Origin: Bacteroidia bacterium
Lineage (GTDB): Bacteria > Bacteroidota > Bacteroidia > NS11-12g > UBA9320
Assembly (NCBI GenBank): GCA_029253325.1
Contig: JAQWZS010000147.1
Coordinates: forward strand, 1 to 7,644
DNA: 7,644 bases
Direction of reading: 5' to 3'
Part shown: positions 1 through 7,099 of the stretch, in pieces
How positions within the stretch are numbered: position 1 is the first letter of the stretch
Layout: the number at the start of each line of letters is the position of its first letter
Notes under the pieces: model-generated
Told to the model about the DNA's origin: nothing
Databases searched by the model: none
What the model saw: the letters and a program-made list of their open reading frames with translations, nothing else
Made by a program: the position numbers and the translations under genes

Positions 1-8
1 ATAAGAGG

Positions 9-16
9 CAAATGTA
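9..16 (-). promoter_or_regulatory. Possible -7 promoter element for a gene off the left edge
   Basis: Read on the minus strand this is TACATTTG, a perfect match to the Bacteroidota -7 element TAnnTTTG, lying 15 bases beyond the porU stop codon. No TTG-type -33 element is seen at the usual distance, and the supposed downstream gene lies outside the window. In F. johnsoniae the porU neighbour is porV, so a porV-like gene could follow, but nothing here shows it. A chance match in A+T-rich DNA is quite possible. Confidence 0.22.
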
Positions 17-31
17 TCATTAATTTTTTTA

Positions 32-3000
32 TTAGTTTATGATATATAATTTTTGATTTTCACTTGTTTCTGTTCCATCCTCTGCTTTTAGCTTGATAGT
101 ATATAGATATACTCCACGAGCAAGTTGATCACCATAATCATCTTTGCCGTCCCAATTCAAATCAGAGCAATGTGTTTGAGAATTTGGAATCGTTTGAGTA
201 ATAGATTTGACAATTTTGCCTGATACAGATGTGATAGTTAAATTGGCTATGATATTTTGTCCAGGTTTGTTGTGATCAAAATGGAATTCTGTGAAAGTTG
301 TAAAGGGGTTGGGATAGTTTAGTAAATTTTCAATGGTTATCGATTCATTCTCGCTTACAATAAATTCAGTGTACGATTCTTTTGAGTTATTGTAAACGTC
401 CCACACTTTAATTTTGAGAGTGTGTCTTCCTGCAGTTAGATTTTCAAAAGGGTATTCAATGACTCCTTTTTGGTAGCTGTTCAATTCAGGCTGGTAATAA
501 TCATTGAGTATAATAGATTGTTCATTATCAGTTCCTTGATCCAATATGGCTTCCATTTCTCTACCAATACCACTGCCAATAGTATTAATTCCATTGCTGT
601 CCATCAAATGTGCTATTAATAAAGGATTGGTTGATGTTAATCCACCAAACACCCAACTTTCGTCATCAATGTATAAATCTAGTTCATCAAATGTATTGTC
701 TTCAACTAGATTATTTGAAGTACCCCCGATTTTATAGTTTAATTCTGTTCCACCAGCATGTTCTAACCCATCTTTAGCGTAGTAGGACAGTTTTCCATTG
801 CCTATATTGTAAGCAATATCTTTGGGGACAACAAATTGAAAACTGAATTTTCCGTTGGTGACTGAAACTTTACCCTTGTAAATTACTCTATTTTGTTCTA
901 AAAAAGGAATGGGAAAACTTTGTGGATCTTGTCCTAAAGTGTTGTATGATGAAGATTTATCATAGAATGTTGGGAATAACTCTCCATTAAAGTTATTAAT
1001 TAGCTGGTTATTCAAATCTCTAATTTCTCCTTCCATTGTTACTAATTCTAAAGCACCTAGAGTATCATTGAACAATCCAACCTCTATGCCATTTACACCT
1101 GTAGTTACTGCATTATACTTAGGGCTTAATAGGCTCATTGCTGGATCACCCAAGAGTATGAAACACCGTTTGTTGATTTCTTCGGAAGGATCAGCATTTC
1201 TTGTTTTCCTATATGCTTCGCCAAGTGTGGGTAATTGCCCATTTTTTTTCTTGAGTAAGTTGTTATTAAGTAAATAAGAATTTAAATCCGTATTTGCACC
1301 AATGTAAACAACGCGAGTTGTAGCAATCATACCTACTGCACCTCCTCTGGGGTTGAGAAGCATGAGCTCACCAGGTGACTCAATTTCTAAATTGTCAATT
1401 TTGGCAAGCTCACAACTAGCAGTAATGTAAAATGATAACTTGTCATAATTTGTCCAATTGGATATTTCGGGTCTTGTTACTACTCGCTCGTGTGCCATTC
1501 CATTTTCACCTCCATGACCAACATAATTAAAAATAAGTGTTCCTTGAGAGCTTATTATTTTATTGATATCCTCATTTACTTTAGGATATTTATTACCGCT
1601 ACCAAAAGAAACTTGCTCATAGGCATCCATCCATATTTTTTTGATGTTGTATTCAGGGCTTTGTTGTTGGATAAATTGTGTCATGTTTTCCGAGGGTTGG
1701 AGATGCCTATTTTGATCCTCGTCATCAGCTAAAAAAGTAAGTGTTTGCATCCAGTTTCCTCTGCTCTCAGTAGAGTTATAATGAATTATTTTATCTATAA
1801 TTATTTTAGCCTCATAGTTATTTGATGCAGGCAATCTACCAACGCCAATATCTAAACTCTCATCTTTTGATGATGTACCCCAATAACCCTCACTATCATC
1901 CAATATAGCATAGTAATCATCCGAACAATAGGATGTGGGAGGGTAGTTACTTTCATAACTCTGATAAATCGGAACTATGTTGGTATTATTTGGTTCTACA
2001 TCCTTGTAATCATAACTAGCATCACCAAACAGTAAAAGATATTTGAATGTTCGTGAAGCCCCAGGAAGATTACCTCGGTCGTAGAGCAATTTTGCGAAAT
2101 CTCGAATGGCTGTTACATCTTGAGAACCCGAGGAAAATTCATTGTAGATTTGATTAGCAGATACAACTTCTACCTCAAGGTCATTGTTTCTATGGTAATC
2201 AGCTAGACGATTTGCTTGGTCAAGCAAATTTTTATGAGTAACAATAAGGTAGTCAATATCTTTAACCCCATGTAGATTTTGATTTTTAATTTTCTCAACG
2301 TAAGAAGGGTTAGGGACATTGGATTTGTCAAATAGGATGTAATTGGGTTGTGACGTAGGGGATATGTTTTCTGCAATAAAATAGGCATTATTCCCTTGAA
2401 TTTCCAATTCTTGTATAGCTGGTGAGAGGTGATTAGAAATATTCCAGATGGACTGATTTTGTTCATAGTTGGATATCTGAAAACGCGTATTATTATCTAA
2501 TTGAGAACGTTTTGTTCGAATGATTTTTTGAGAACCATAGTACTTTAATGTTCTAGGGATAGTGATTACGAAATAGTCAATCCAAGCAGCAGCCTCATTC
2601 CAAGATTTATTATAATCATAAGATAGTTTTATTTGATTATTACTAATCTCTTTTTGAATTCCAGTTGTTATTGGATCGGATGCGTACCTGTCGTCATAGT
2701 TGCCACTTATACTTGAGTACGGTATGGTAGCTAAATTAATATCATTGAGACCAATTTGCATGCTACTTTGAAAACCTGATATGGATCGAGCAGTTGTAAC
2801 AGTCTGAACTGCTAAATTATCTCCGATGATCATTCCAGGAATTGTATATTCAAAGACTTTTTGGGTAGAATTCTGCATTTTATCACCCCACCATACTCTA
2901 CCTGATTTTTGATGATTTTCTTCGTTGCTTTCGTGGTATATCAAGTCTTCATACTGAGAAACTTGTTTAGTGTAGCTGAGCCCTTGACCATTAGGTATAG

Positions 3001-3901
3001 TTGATATTCTTTTCCCGCTAGAATTTCCCCAATTCATGTAGTAATATGATGCTACATCAAAGTCATGCCCTTCAGCAAAATAAGATTGATTTGATTCATT
3101 GTATTTAATTGTTGTAGGGCCTTTAGCAAACCAAATAATATAATCACCTTGGTCTAATGAATTATTGTTATTGTTATCTTGGATGAATATGGGATTTTCA
3201 ATTAAATCCTCGGATCTATCAGTAATGATTAGCTCAGGAAGCATTTCACCACCGTTTCCATATATTTTAAAATTTGACAGAATGATACTTTTTGGATCAA
3301 TATTATTGGCTTGTAAAAATGAATAATCGATTTTGTGGACACCATCTGAAGTGATGGATAGTTTATGAAAATCTCCAGATTCGAGAACGGAATTATAAGT
3401 TTGATCTTTTTTGTTTTTTTGATTTTTTGTAGGTTTAGATATGCCGACAATATCGTATCTTATGTCAAATGACTTAATATATTCAGTCGCATTTTGAGTT
3501 TTTCGTATGGGAGTGACATTAATGTTAATCATACGTTGACCTTTGTCGAAAGAAATTATTTTTTTGATTTTAAAGTTTTCTGTTAGATATGGATGTAATA
3601 TTTGAGTACTTACTTTTTCGAAATCTACATTTACAAGTCTGACATTCGACACGTCAATATTATCTCCAGGAACAGTAAATGTATAGTACGGTATCAAATA
3701 GTCATTGTCTTGAGTTAGCTTTTCAAAACAATTAAGACACTGAAATGGAGTCAAGACTTGATGTGTTTGAAGTTCAGTATTTTTTTTTATTGATGGGTCT
3801 ATTGCCCACTCTATTGCTATTTCTTGAGCATTAGAATTATGCAATAGAATCGTGCTAAAAAAGCAGATGGATAAAAACCTTGTAATAGGATTAAATTTCA
3901 T
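32..3901 (-). CDS. porU: Type IX secretion system sortase PorU (gingipain-like C25 peptidase)
   Basis: PorU is the cell-surface cysteine protease that cleaves the C-terminal sorting domain of T9SS cargo and transfers the cargo to its surface anchor. The 1289-residue product begins with a signal peptide (cleavage probably SNA|QE after residue 25). The family's N-terminal region follows, including an Asn-rich then LDQGDYIIWFAKGP stretch near residues 240-260. The peptidase C25 domain spans about 548-922, with the motif GDASYDYKD, catalytic His796 in YVGHGGENG and catalytic Cys830 in ITASCELAK; this His-Cys spacing is close to that of gingipains. A conserved post-catalytic domain (about 1080-1173, with SGIGREMEAILD and KVWDVYNNS) precedes a type A T9SS C-terminal domain (about 1190-1289, starting LLNYPNPF). 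A retained sorting domain is a known PorU feature. An in-frame TTG at 3910 would add three residues, but I chose the ATG at 3901 because it gives a cleaner signal peptide. It is somewhat longer than the Porphyromonas protein (about 1158 residues, from memory). It is divergent from the PorP/SprF gene. No terminator is visible after the stop, so a downstream minus-strand gene may be cotranscribed. Confidence 0.95.
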   Translation of the reverse strand: MKFNPITRFLSICFFSTILLHNSNAQEIAIEWAIDPSIKKNTELQTHQVLTPFQCLNCFEKLTQDNDYLIPYYTFTVPGDNIDVSNVRLVNVDFEKVSTQILHPYLTENFKIKKIISFDKGQRMININVTPIRKTQNATEYIKSFDIRYDIVGISKPTKNQKNKKDQTYNSVLESGDFHKLSITSDGVHKIDYSFLQANNIDPKSIILSNFKIYGNGGEMLPELIITDRSEDLIENPIFIQDNNNNNSLDQGDYIIWFAKGPTTIKYNESNQSYFAEGHDFDVASYYYMNWGNSSGKRISTIPNGQGLSYTKQVSQYEDLIYHESNEENHQKSGRVWWGDKMQNSTQKVFEYTIPGMIIGDNLAVQTVTTARSISGFQSSMQIGLNDINLATIPYSSISGNYDDRYASDPITTGIQKEISNNQIKLSYDYNKSWNEAAAWIDYFVITIPRTLKYYGSQKIIRTKRSQLDNNTRFQISNYEQNQSIWNISNHLSPAIQELEIQGNNAYFIAENISPTSQPNYILFDKSNVPNPSYVEKIKNQNLHGVKDIDYLIVTHKNLLDQANRLADYHRNNDLEVEVVSANQIYNEFSSGSQDVTAIRDFAKLLYDRGNLPGASRTFKYLLLFGDASYDYKDVEPNNTNIVPIYQSYESNYPPTSYCSDDYYAILDDSEGYWGTSSKDESLDIGVGRLPASNNYEAKIIIDKIIHYNSTESRGNWMQTLTFLADDEDQNRHLQPSENMTQFIQQQSPEYNIKKIWMDAYEQVSFGSGNKYPKVNEDINKIISSQGTLIFNYVGHGGENGMAHERVVTRPEISNWTNYDKLSFYITASCELAKIDNLEIESPGELMLLNPRGGAVGMIATTRVVYIGANTDLNSYLLNNNLLKKKNGQLPTLGEAYRKTRNADPSEEINKRCFILLGDPAMSLLSPKYNAVTTGVNGIEVGLFNDTLGALELVTMEGEIRDLNNQLINNFNGELFPTFYDKSSSYNTLGQDPQSFPIPFLEQNRVIYKGKVSVTNGKFSFQFVVPKDIAYNIGNGKLSYYAKDGLEHAGGTELNYKIGGTSNNLVEDNTFDELDLYIDDESWVFGGLTSTNPLLIAHLMDSNGINTIGSGIGREMEAILDQGTDNEQSIILNDYYQPELNSYQKGVIEYPFENLTAGRHTLKIKVWDVYNNSKESYTEFIVSENESITIENLLNYPNPFTTFTEFHFDHNKPGQNIIANLTITSVSGKIVKSITQTIPNSQTHCSDLNWDGKDDYGDQLARGVYLYTIKLKAEDGTETSENQKLYIIN

Positions 3902-3949
3902 GTAGTTCAATCAGTCTTTTGTGCCTGTAAAATCTTTAACAATTTTAAT

Positions 3950-3957
3950 CAAATTTT
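3950..3957 (-). promoter_or_regulatory. Weak candidate -7 element for porU
   Basis: On the minus strand this reads AAAATTTG, one mismatch from TAnnTTTG, and would give a leader of roughly 40 bases before the porU ATG. A second one-mismatch copy (CACATTTG) lies at 3984-3991. Neither has a clear -33 partner, so the porU promoter is not resolved. The 3902-4062 spacer contains no open frame worth calling. Confidence 0.2.
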
Positions 3958-4033
3958 TATTGTGATGAAAGACTAAAACTTTTCAAATGTGATACAATAA
4001 TTAGATTTAGTACACGTATTTTTATAAATGTTA

Positions 4034-4041
4034 TATCTTTG
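4034..4041 (+). promoter_or_regulatory. -7 promoter element of the PorP/SprF-gldJ unit
   Basis: TATCTTTG matches the Bacteroidota -7 consensus TAnnTTTG perfectly and lies 21 bases before the ATG at 4063, implying a leader of about 15 bases. The -33 side is weak: the best candidate is TTTAG at 4006-4010, with a spacing of about 23. A transcript from here would probably cover both the PorP/SprF gene and gldJ, because no terminator separates them. Confidence 0.5.
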
Positions 4042-4062
4042 TGAATTACAATTATCAACTCA

Positions 4063-5055
4063 ATGAAAAATTTTAAAGCCCTGTTATTTTTATCATTAGC
4101 TTTTGTCTTTACTATAGACGCAAATGCTCAGGACCCAGAATTCACACAGTTTTATGCGGCTCCAGTGTACACTAATCCAGCAATGGCTGGAACAGGCTCA
4201 TGTAATGGTGGGGGTAGAGTTGTATTAAATTACAGAAATCAATGGCCTTCATTGCCAGGTACATTTATAACTACAAGTGCCAGCTATGATCAGCATTTTG
4301 ACAACATTGGTGGTGGTGTATCATTGTTACTTTTAGATGATAGAGCAGGTGAGGGGTTATTAAGATCACAAACACTTTCAGCAGGATATTCTTTTCAATT
4401 AGAAGTAAATAGGAGGTTTACTATGCGTTTTGGTATAGAAGGGCAATATGGACAACGTAGTATCGATTGGCAGAGATTGAGATTTGAAGATCAAATTGAT
4501 GAAAGCCAAGGTTTTATTAGAGAAACTGCAGAGACATTTAATAATAATTCTGTAGGTTTTGCAAACTTCTCAACAGGTATATTGGGTTACACTGAACGAT
4601 TTTATGCGGGGGTAGCTGTTCATAATTTAATTGAACCTAACCAGTCATTTTTTGGAAATCCTGATGCGATTGTGCCAAGAAGGTATACAGCACATAGTGG
4701 TCTGGTAATTCCTCTTGATGGAAGAAAAAATCCAGAATCATCAATTTCACCTAATGTTTTATTTATGCTTCAAAATAAATTTACTCAAATGAATATTGGA
4801 TTCTATTACAACAAAGGGCCTTTGGTTACGGGTCTTTGGTTTAGACAAACATTTGGTGAATATGGAAATTCAGATGCTTTGATGGCCCTAGTGGGTTTTA
4901 GAAAGGATCGATTAAAGTTTGGATATAGTTTTGACTTGACAGTCTCAGACGCTAGATCTGCAGCTCCAAGTTCTCACGAAATATCAACAGGAATTGAATG
5001 GTGTGCTAAAAAACCAAATAGAAAATATAGAAGGCTAACATGCCCAGATTTTTAA
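4063..5055 (+). CDS. PorP/SprF family type IX secretion system outer-membrane protein
   Basis: The 330-residue product has a signal peptide with a clear signal peptidase I site (ANA|QD after residue 22). The family hallmark QDPEFTQFYAAPVYTNPAMAG-type block comes straight after it (residues 23-43). It continues with LNYRNQWP, a SYD segment and the GGGVSLLLLDDRAGEG segment, all typical of PorP/SprF. Alternating polar and aromatic residues fit an outer-membrane beta-barrel. It ends CPDF, close to the CPxF ending seen in many relatives, with cysteines at 47, 314 and 327. The length is normal for the family. P. gingivalis PorP is a core secretion component; F. johnsoniae SprF is needed to export the adhesin SprB. 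Core porP usually sits with porK/L/M/N and sprF beside its adhesin; neither is seen here, so I do not assign either symbol. It is first in an apparent two-gene unit, 70 bp upstream of gldJ. The family call is firm; the exact client is unknown. Confidence 0.92.
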   Translation: MKNFKALLFLSLAFVFTIDANAQDPEFTQFYAAPVYTNPAMAGTGSCNGGGRVVLNYRNQWPSLPGTFITTSASYDQHFDNIGGGVSLLLLDDRAGEGLLRSQTLSAGYSFQLEVNRRFTMRFGIEGQYGQRSIDWQRLRFEDQIDESQGFIRETAETFNNNSVGFANFSTGILGYTERFYAGVAVHNLIEPNQSFFGNPDAIVPRRYTAHSGLVIPLDGRKNPESSISPNVLFMLQNKFTQMNIGFYYNKGPLVTGLWFRQTFGEYGNSDALMALVGFRKDRLKFGYSFDLTVSDARSAAPSSHEISTGIEWCAKKPNRKYRRLTCPDF

Positions 5056-5087
5056 TTGGAAACTTAAAATTGTATAATTGCACAATA

Positions 5088-5103
5088 TAAATTCTAGAAT
5101 TTA
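5088..5103. repeat. 16-bp perfect palindrome between the PorP/SprF gene and gldJ
   Basis: TAAATTCTAGAATTTA is its own reverse complement across all 16 bases and lies 23 bases before the gldJ start. The stem is A+T-rich and no T-run follows, so it is not a convincing terminator. It could be a dimeric protein-binding site, a weak hairpin affecting gldJ translation, or chance. Just upstream, ATTGT at 5069-5073 and ACAAT at 5082-5086 form a separate short inverted repeat. Confidence 0.4.
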
Positions 5104-5125
5104 GTTAATAAGAAGGTTCATAAAT

Positions 5126-6550
5126 ATGAGATTTAATAAACTTACAATAGCTTTACTTGCCTCATCAATGCTATTTACTATAGCTTGTAAGAAGGATAAA
5201 TCAGCCAGCACTGGGTGGAATTACAACGATTCCAAATGGGGTGGTTTTGAAAAACACGAATATGGTGGTCAGGAAACTGGTCCAGGGCTAGTTCTTGTGC
5301 ACGGAGGTACTTTTACAATGGGTTCCTCTGAAAATGATATTACTGTTGATCACAACAACATTGAGAGAAAAGTTACTGTTCCTTCGTTCTACCTTGATGA
5401 AACAGAAGTCACGAACAACCATTATAGAGAATACGTATATTGGTTAAAAAGAGTTTATGTTGATTACCCAGAGGTTGGAATCAATGCTTTGCCAGATACT
5501 AACGTTTGGAGAAATCGATTAGCTTATAATGAGCCTTATGTTGACTTGTACTATCGTCATCCTGCATATCAAGACTATCCAGTAGTGGGAGTTAGCTGGC
5601 AACAAGCTACAGCCTATGCGGCATGGAGAACAGATAGAGTCAATGAAATGATTCTTATTCGCGAGGGTGTTTTAGAGCCTGAGCCTGACCAAATGAATGA
5701 GGCTAACTTTAATACTGATGCTTATTATGTAGGCCAAAGTGATGGTCTAACTTTTGGTAAACACCAAATGAAAGATTATAGAGTGAAAAAAGGAGGAACA
5801 AGACAAGTGAGAATGGAAGACGGAATTATGTTGCCAGATTATCGCTTACCAACAGAAGCTGAGTGGGAATATGCTGCTCAAGCTAATATTGGTTCCTCTA
5901 CTTACGAAAACATTAACCAAAAGAAAATATACTCCTGGGAAGGTCTTACTGTGAGATATTCTGGTGGAGATGAGAGAGATCGTGGAAGAATTTACGGAAA
6001 TATTAAAAGAGGTAAAGGTGACCAAGGAGGTATTGCAAATCGTCTTAATGATGGTGCTCTCATCACTACATCTGTAGCATCATATTGGCCAAATGATCAT
6101 GGTCTTTATAATATGAGTGGAAACGTTGCTGAATGGGTAATGGATGTATACAGACCTTTGTCATATGAAGATATGAGTGATTTCAACTCGTTCAGAGGTA
6201 ACGTATTTGATAAGGTAAGCCTCGACCAAGATGGTATTGTTGATCTTAAAGATAGTCTTGGAAGAATCGTTTATGTAGCAGTAACTGAAGAAGAAAATGT
6301 TGGTAGAAGAAATTATAAACGTGCTGATAATATTGGATATCTAGATGAAGAGACTTATATGGACGGTGAGCAAGGTTATGAGTATGGAGTGTCAACTTTG
6401 ATAGATAACCAAGCTAGAGTTTACAAAGGCGGTTCATGGAATGATCGAATTTATTGGGCTTCGCCAGGTACGAGAAGATACTTAGATGAAGAGCAATCAC
6501 TAAATACTTTAGGATTTAGATGTGCAATGCATAGAGTAGGTGCACCATAA
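5126..6550 (+). CDS. gldJ: Gliding motility / T9SS lipoprotein GldJ (FGE-sulfatase fold)
   Basis: GldJ is an outer-membrane lipoprotein related to GldK/PorK; in F. johnsoniae it is required for gliding and for stable T9SS components. The 474-residue product starts with a lipoprotein signal ending at Cys21 (FTIAC|KKDKS). No acidic surface-export signal follows the cysteine, so a periplasm-facing location is likely. The mature part is a formylglycine-generating-enzyme (FGE/SUMF1) fold: GLVLVHGGTFTMGS near 54-67, YPVVGVSWQQA near 152-162, RLPTEAEWEYAA at 240-251, LYNMSGNVAEW at 327-337, GGSWNDR at 435-441 and GFRCAMHRVG at 463-472. GldJ rather than GldK is favoured by GWNYND and GGQETGPG near the start, ALPDTNVWRNRL, RPLSYEDMSDFNSFRGNV and SPGTRRYLDEEQS. 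The only cysteines are Cys21 and Cys466, so the FGE catalytic pair is absent and the role is structural. It is shorter than F. johnsoniae GldJ (about 561 residues, from memory). A partial Shine-Dalgarno-like AGAAGG lies at 5111-5116. It is probably cotranscribed with the PorP/SprF gene and ends at a strong terminator. Confidence 0.9.
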   Translation: MRFNKLTIALLASSMLFTIACKKDKSASTGWNYNDSKWGGFEKHEYGGQETGPGLVLVHGGTFTMGSSENDITVDHNNIERKVTVPSFYLDETEVTNNHYREYVYWLKRVYVDYPEVGINALPDTNVWRNRLAYNEPYVDLYYRHPAYQDYPVVGVSWQQATAYAAWRTDRVNEMILIREGVLEPEPDQMNEANFNTDAYYVGQSDGLTFGKHQMKDYRVKKGGTRQVRMEDGIMLPDYRLPTEAEWEYAAQANIGSSTYENINQKKIYSWEGLTVRYSGGDERDRGRIYGNIKRGKGDQGGIANRLNDGALITTSVASYWPNDHGLYNMSGNVAEWVMDVYRPLSYEDMSDFNSFRGNVFDKVSLDQDGIVDLKDSLGRIVYVAVTEEENVGRRNYKRADNIGYLDEETYMDGEQGYEYGVSTLIDNQARVYKGGSWNDRIYWASPGTRRYLDEEQSLNTLGFRCAMHRVGAP

Positions 6551-6567
6551 TCAAGATAAAACATCAA

Positions 6568-6601
6568 AAAAAAAGGTTGGAGAATTCTCCAACCTTTTTT
6601 T
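6568..6601. terminator. Bidirectional intrinsic terminator between gldJ and the bacilliredoxin gene
   Basis: A 34-base perfect palindrome. The G+C-rich arms GGTTGGAG (6575-6582) and CTCCAACC (6587-6594) surround an AATT loop. They are flanked by a run of nine A (6566-6574) on the left and seven T (6595-6601) on the right. It therefore terminates gldJ on the plus strand 17 bases after its stop, and the bacilliredoxin gene on the minus strand 16 bases after its stop. Confidence 0.95.
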
Positions 6602-6617
6602 ATTAATGATTAATTTT

Positions 6618-7031
6618 TTAACAATATTCGTTATAGACTTCTTTAAGATGGTTTGATATCATCTCAGCCGTTCTTCCTTCAATATGATGTCTTTCCACAA
6701 AATGTACCAATTCACCATCCTTGAAAAGACCAATACTTGGAGAAGACGGGGGGTATGGAAGTAAATGTTTTCGGGCTTGATTGGTAGCGTCTTTATCTTG
6801 ACCAGCAAAAACGGTAAATAATTGATCAGGTTTTTTGTCTCCTGTTAGTGAATTTACTGCACCTGGTCTAGCACTACCAGCAGCACAACCACATACACTA
6901 TTTACAACAAGTAAAGCAGTACCTTTAATATCATTTAGGGTACTATCAACTTGTTCCGTATCTTTCAATTCGGTAAAGCCATTATTTGTTAAATCTGCCC
7001 TCATCGGAGCAACTAATTCTTCTGGATACAT
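6618..7031 (-). CDS. Bacilliredoxin, BrxA/BrxB (YphP/YqiW) family
   Basis: The 137-residue cytosolic protein matches the YphP/YqiW (DUF1094) family over its whole length. The order is a conserved N-terminal helix (MYPEELVAPMRADLTNNGF), a strand leading into NSVCGCAAGSARPGA with the redox motif Cys47-Gly48-Cys49, then TVFAGQDKDATNQAR, the PPSSPSIGLFKDGELVHFVERHHIEGR block, and a C-terminal Cys137. In Firmicutes these thioredoxin-fold proteins remove bacillithiol from mixed disulfides using the CGC cysteines; many Bacteroidota also carry bacillithiol genes, so a similar role is likely but is inferred. The frame extends to 7064, but I place the start at the ATG at 7031 because homologues begin there, the upstream stretch is not family-like, and an A-rich leader directly precedes it. 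It converges on gldJ with a shared terminator and is divergent from ahcY with 86 bp between the starts. Confidence 0.93.
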   Translation of the reverse strand: MYPEELVAPMRADLTNNGFTELKDTEQVDSTLNDIKGTALLVVNSVCGCAAGSARPGAVNSLTGDKKPDQLFTVFAGQDKDATNQARKHLLPYPPSSPSIGLFKDGELVHFVERHHIEGRTAEMISNHLKEVYNEYC

Positions 7032-7050
7032 AACAATTTTTATTTTTTTA

Positions 7051-7058
7051 CAAATATG
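7051..7058 (-). promoter_or_regulatory. Candidate -7 element for the bacilliredoxin gene
   Basis: On the minus strand this reads CATATTTG, one mismatch from TAnnTTTG. It lies 19 bases before the ATG, followed by an A-rich leader. No good -33 element is seen at 17-23 bases upstream. Confidence 0.3.
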
Positions 7059-7091
7059 CAACAAAAGGGTCTAAAGGATTGTTTATAATAT

Positions 7092-7099
7092 TAAATTTG
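7092..7099 (+). promoter_or_regulatory. -7 promoter element of ahcY
   Basis: TAAATTTG matches TAnnTTTG perfectly and lies 18 bases before the ahcY ATG, implying a leader of only about 12 bases. The -33 partner is not clear (a TTG at 7079-7081 is too close). Such a short leader leaves no room for a transcribed riboswitch. Confidence 0.45.

Noticed and set aside
546..1732. Plus-strand open frames at 546-737, 1068-1277 and 1490-1732
   Set aside because: They lie antisense inside porU, show no recognisable domain, and have no plausible start context; they are shadows of the porU coding sequence.
3164..3182. A short simple repeat coding for consecutive Asn residues in PorU
   Set aside because: It is a brief A+T-rich codon run in a position where PorU proteins normally have an Asn/Asp-rich turn; there is no evidence of phase variation or an expanded tract.
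2203..3450. Minus-strand open frames at 2203-2466 and 3229-3450
   Set aside because: They are alternative frames inside porU on the same strand, low in complexity and without any family resemblance. porU itself is intact, so they do not indicate a frameshift.
32..3901. A secreted gingipain-like virulence protease
   Set aside because: The catalytic domain is gingipain-like, but the long family-specific N-terminal region, the SGIGREMEAILD/KVWDVYNN domain and the neighbouring T9SS genes identify it as the sortase PorU.
3902..3910. A three-residue-longer PorU starting at TTG (3910)
   Set aside because: The ATG at 3901 gives a standard Lys-containing signal peptide start (MKFNP), and TTG starts are rare; the extension adds nothing family-like.
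5126..6550. An active formylglycine-generating enzyme or sulfatase-maturation factor
   Set aside because: The domain matches the FGE fold, but the catalytic cysteine pair is missing and GldJ-specific segments run through the whole protein.
7032..7064. An 11-residue N-terminal extension of the bacilliredoxin
   Set aside because: It runs through the candidate promoter and A-rich leader and does not resemble the family N-terminus, which begins at the Met encoded at 7031.
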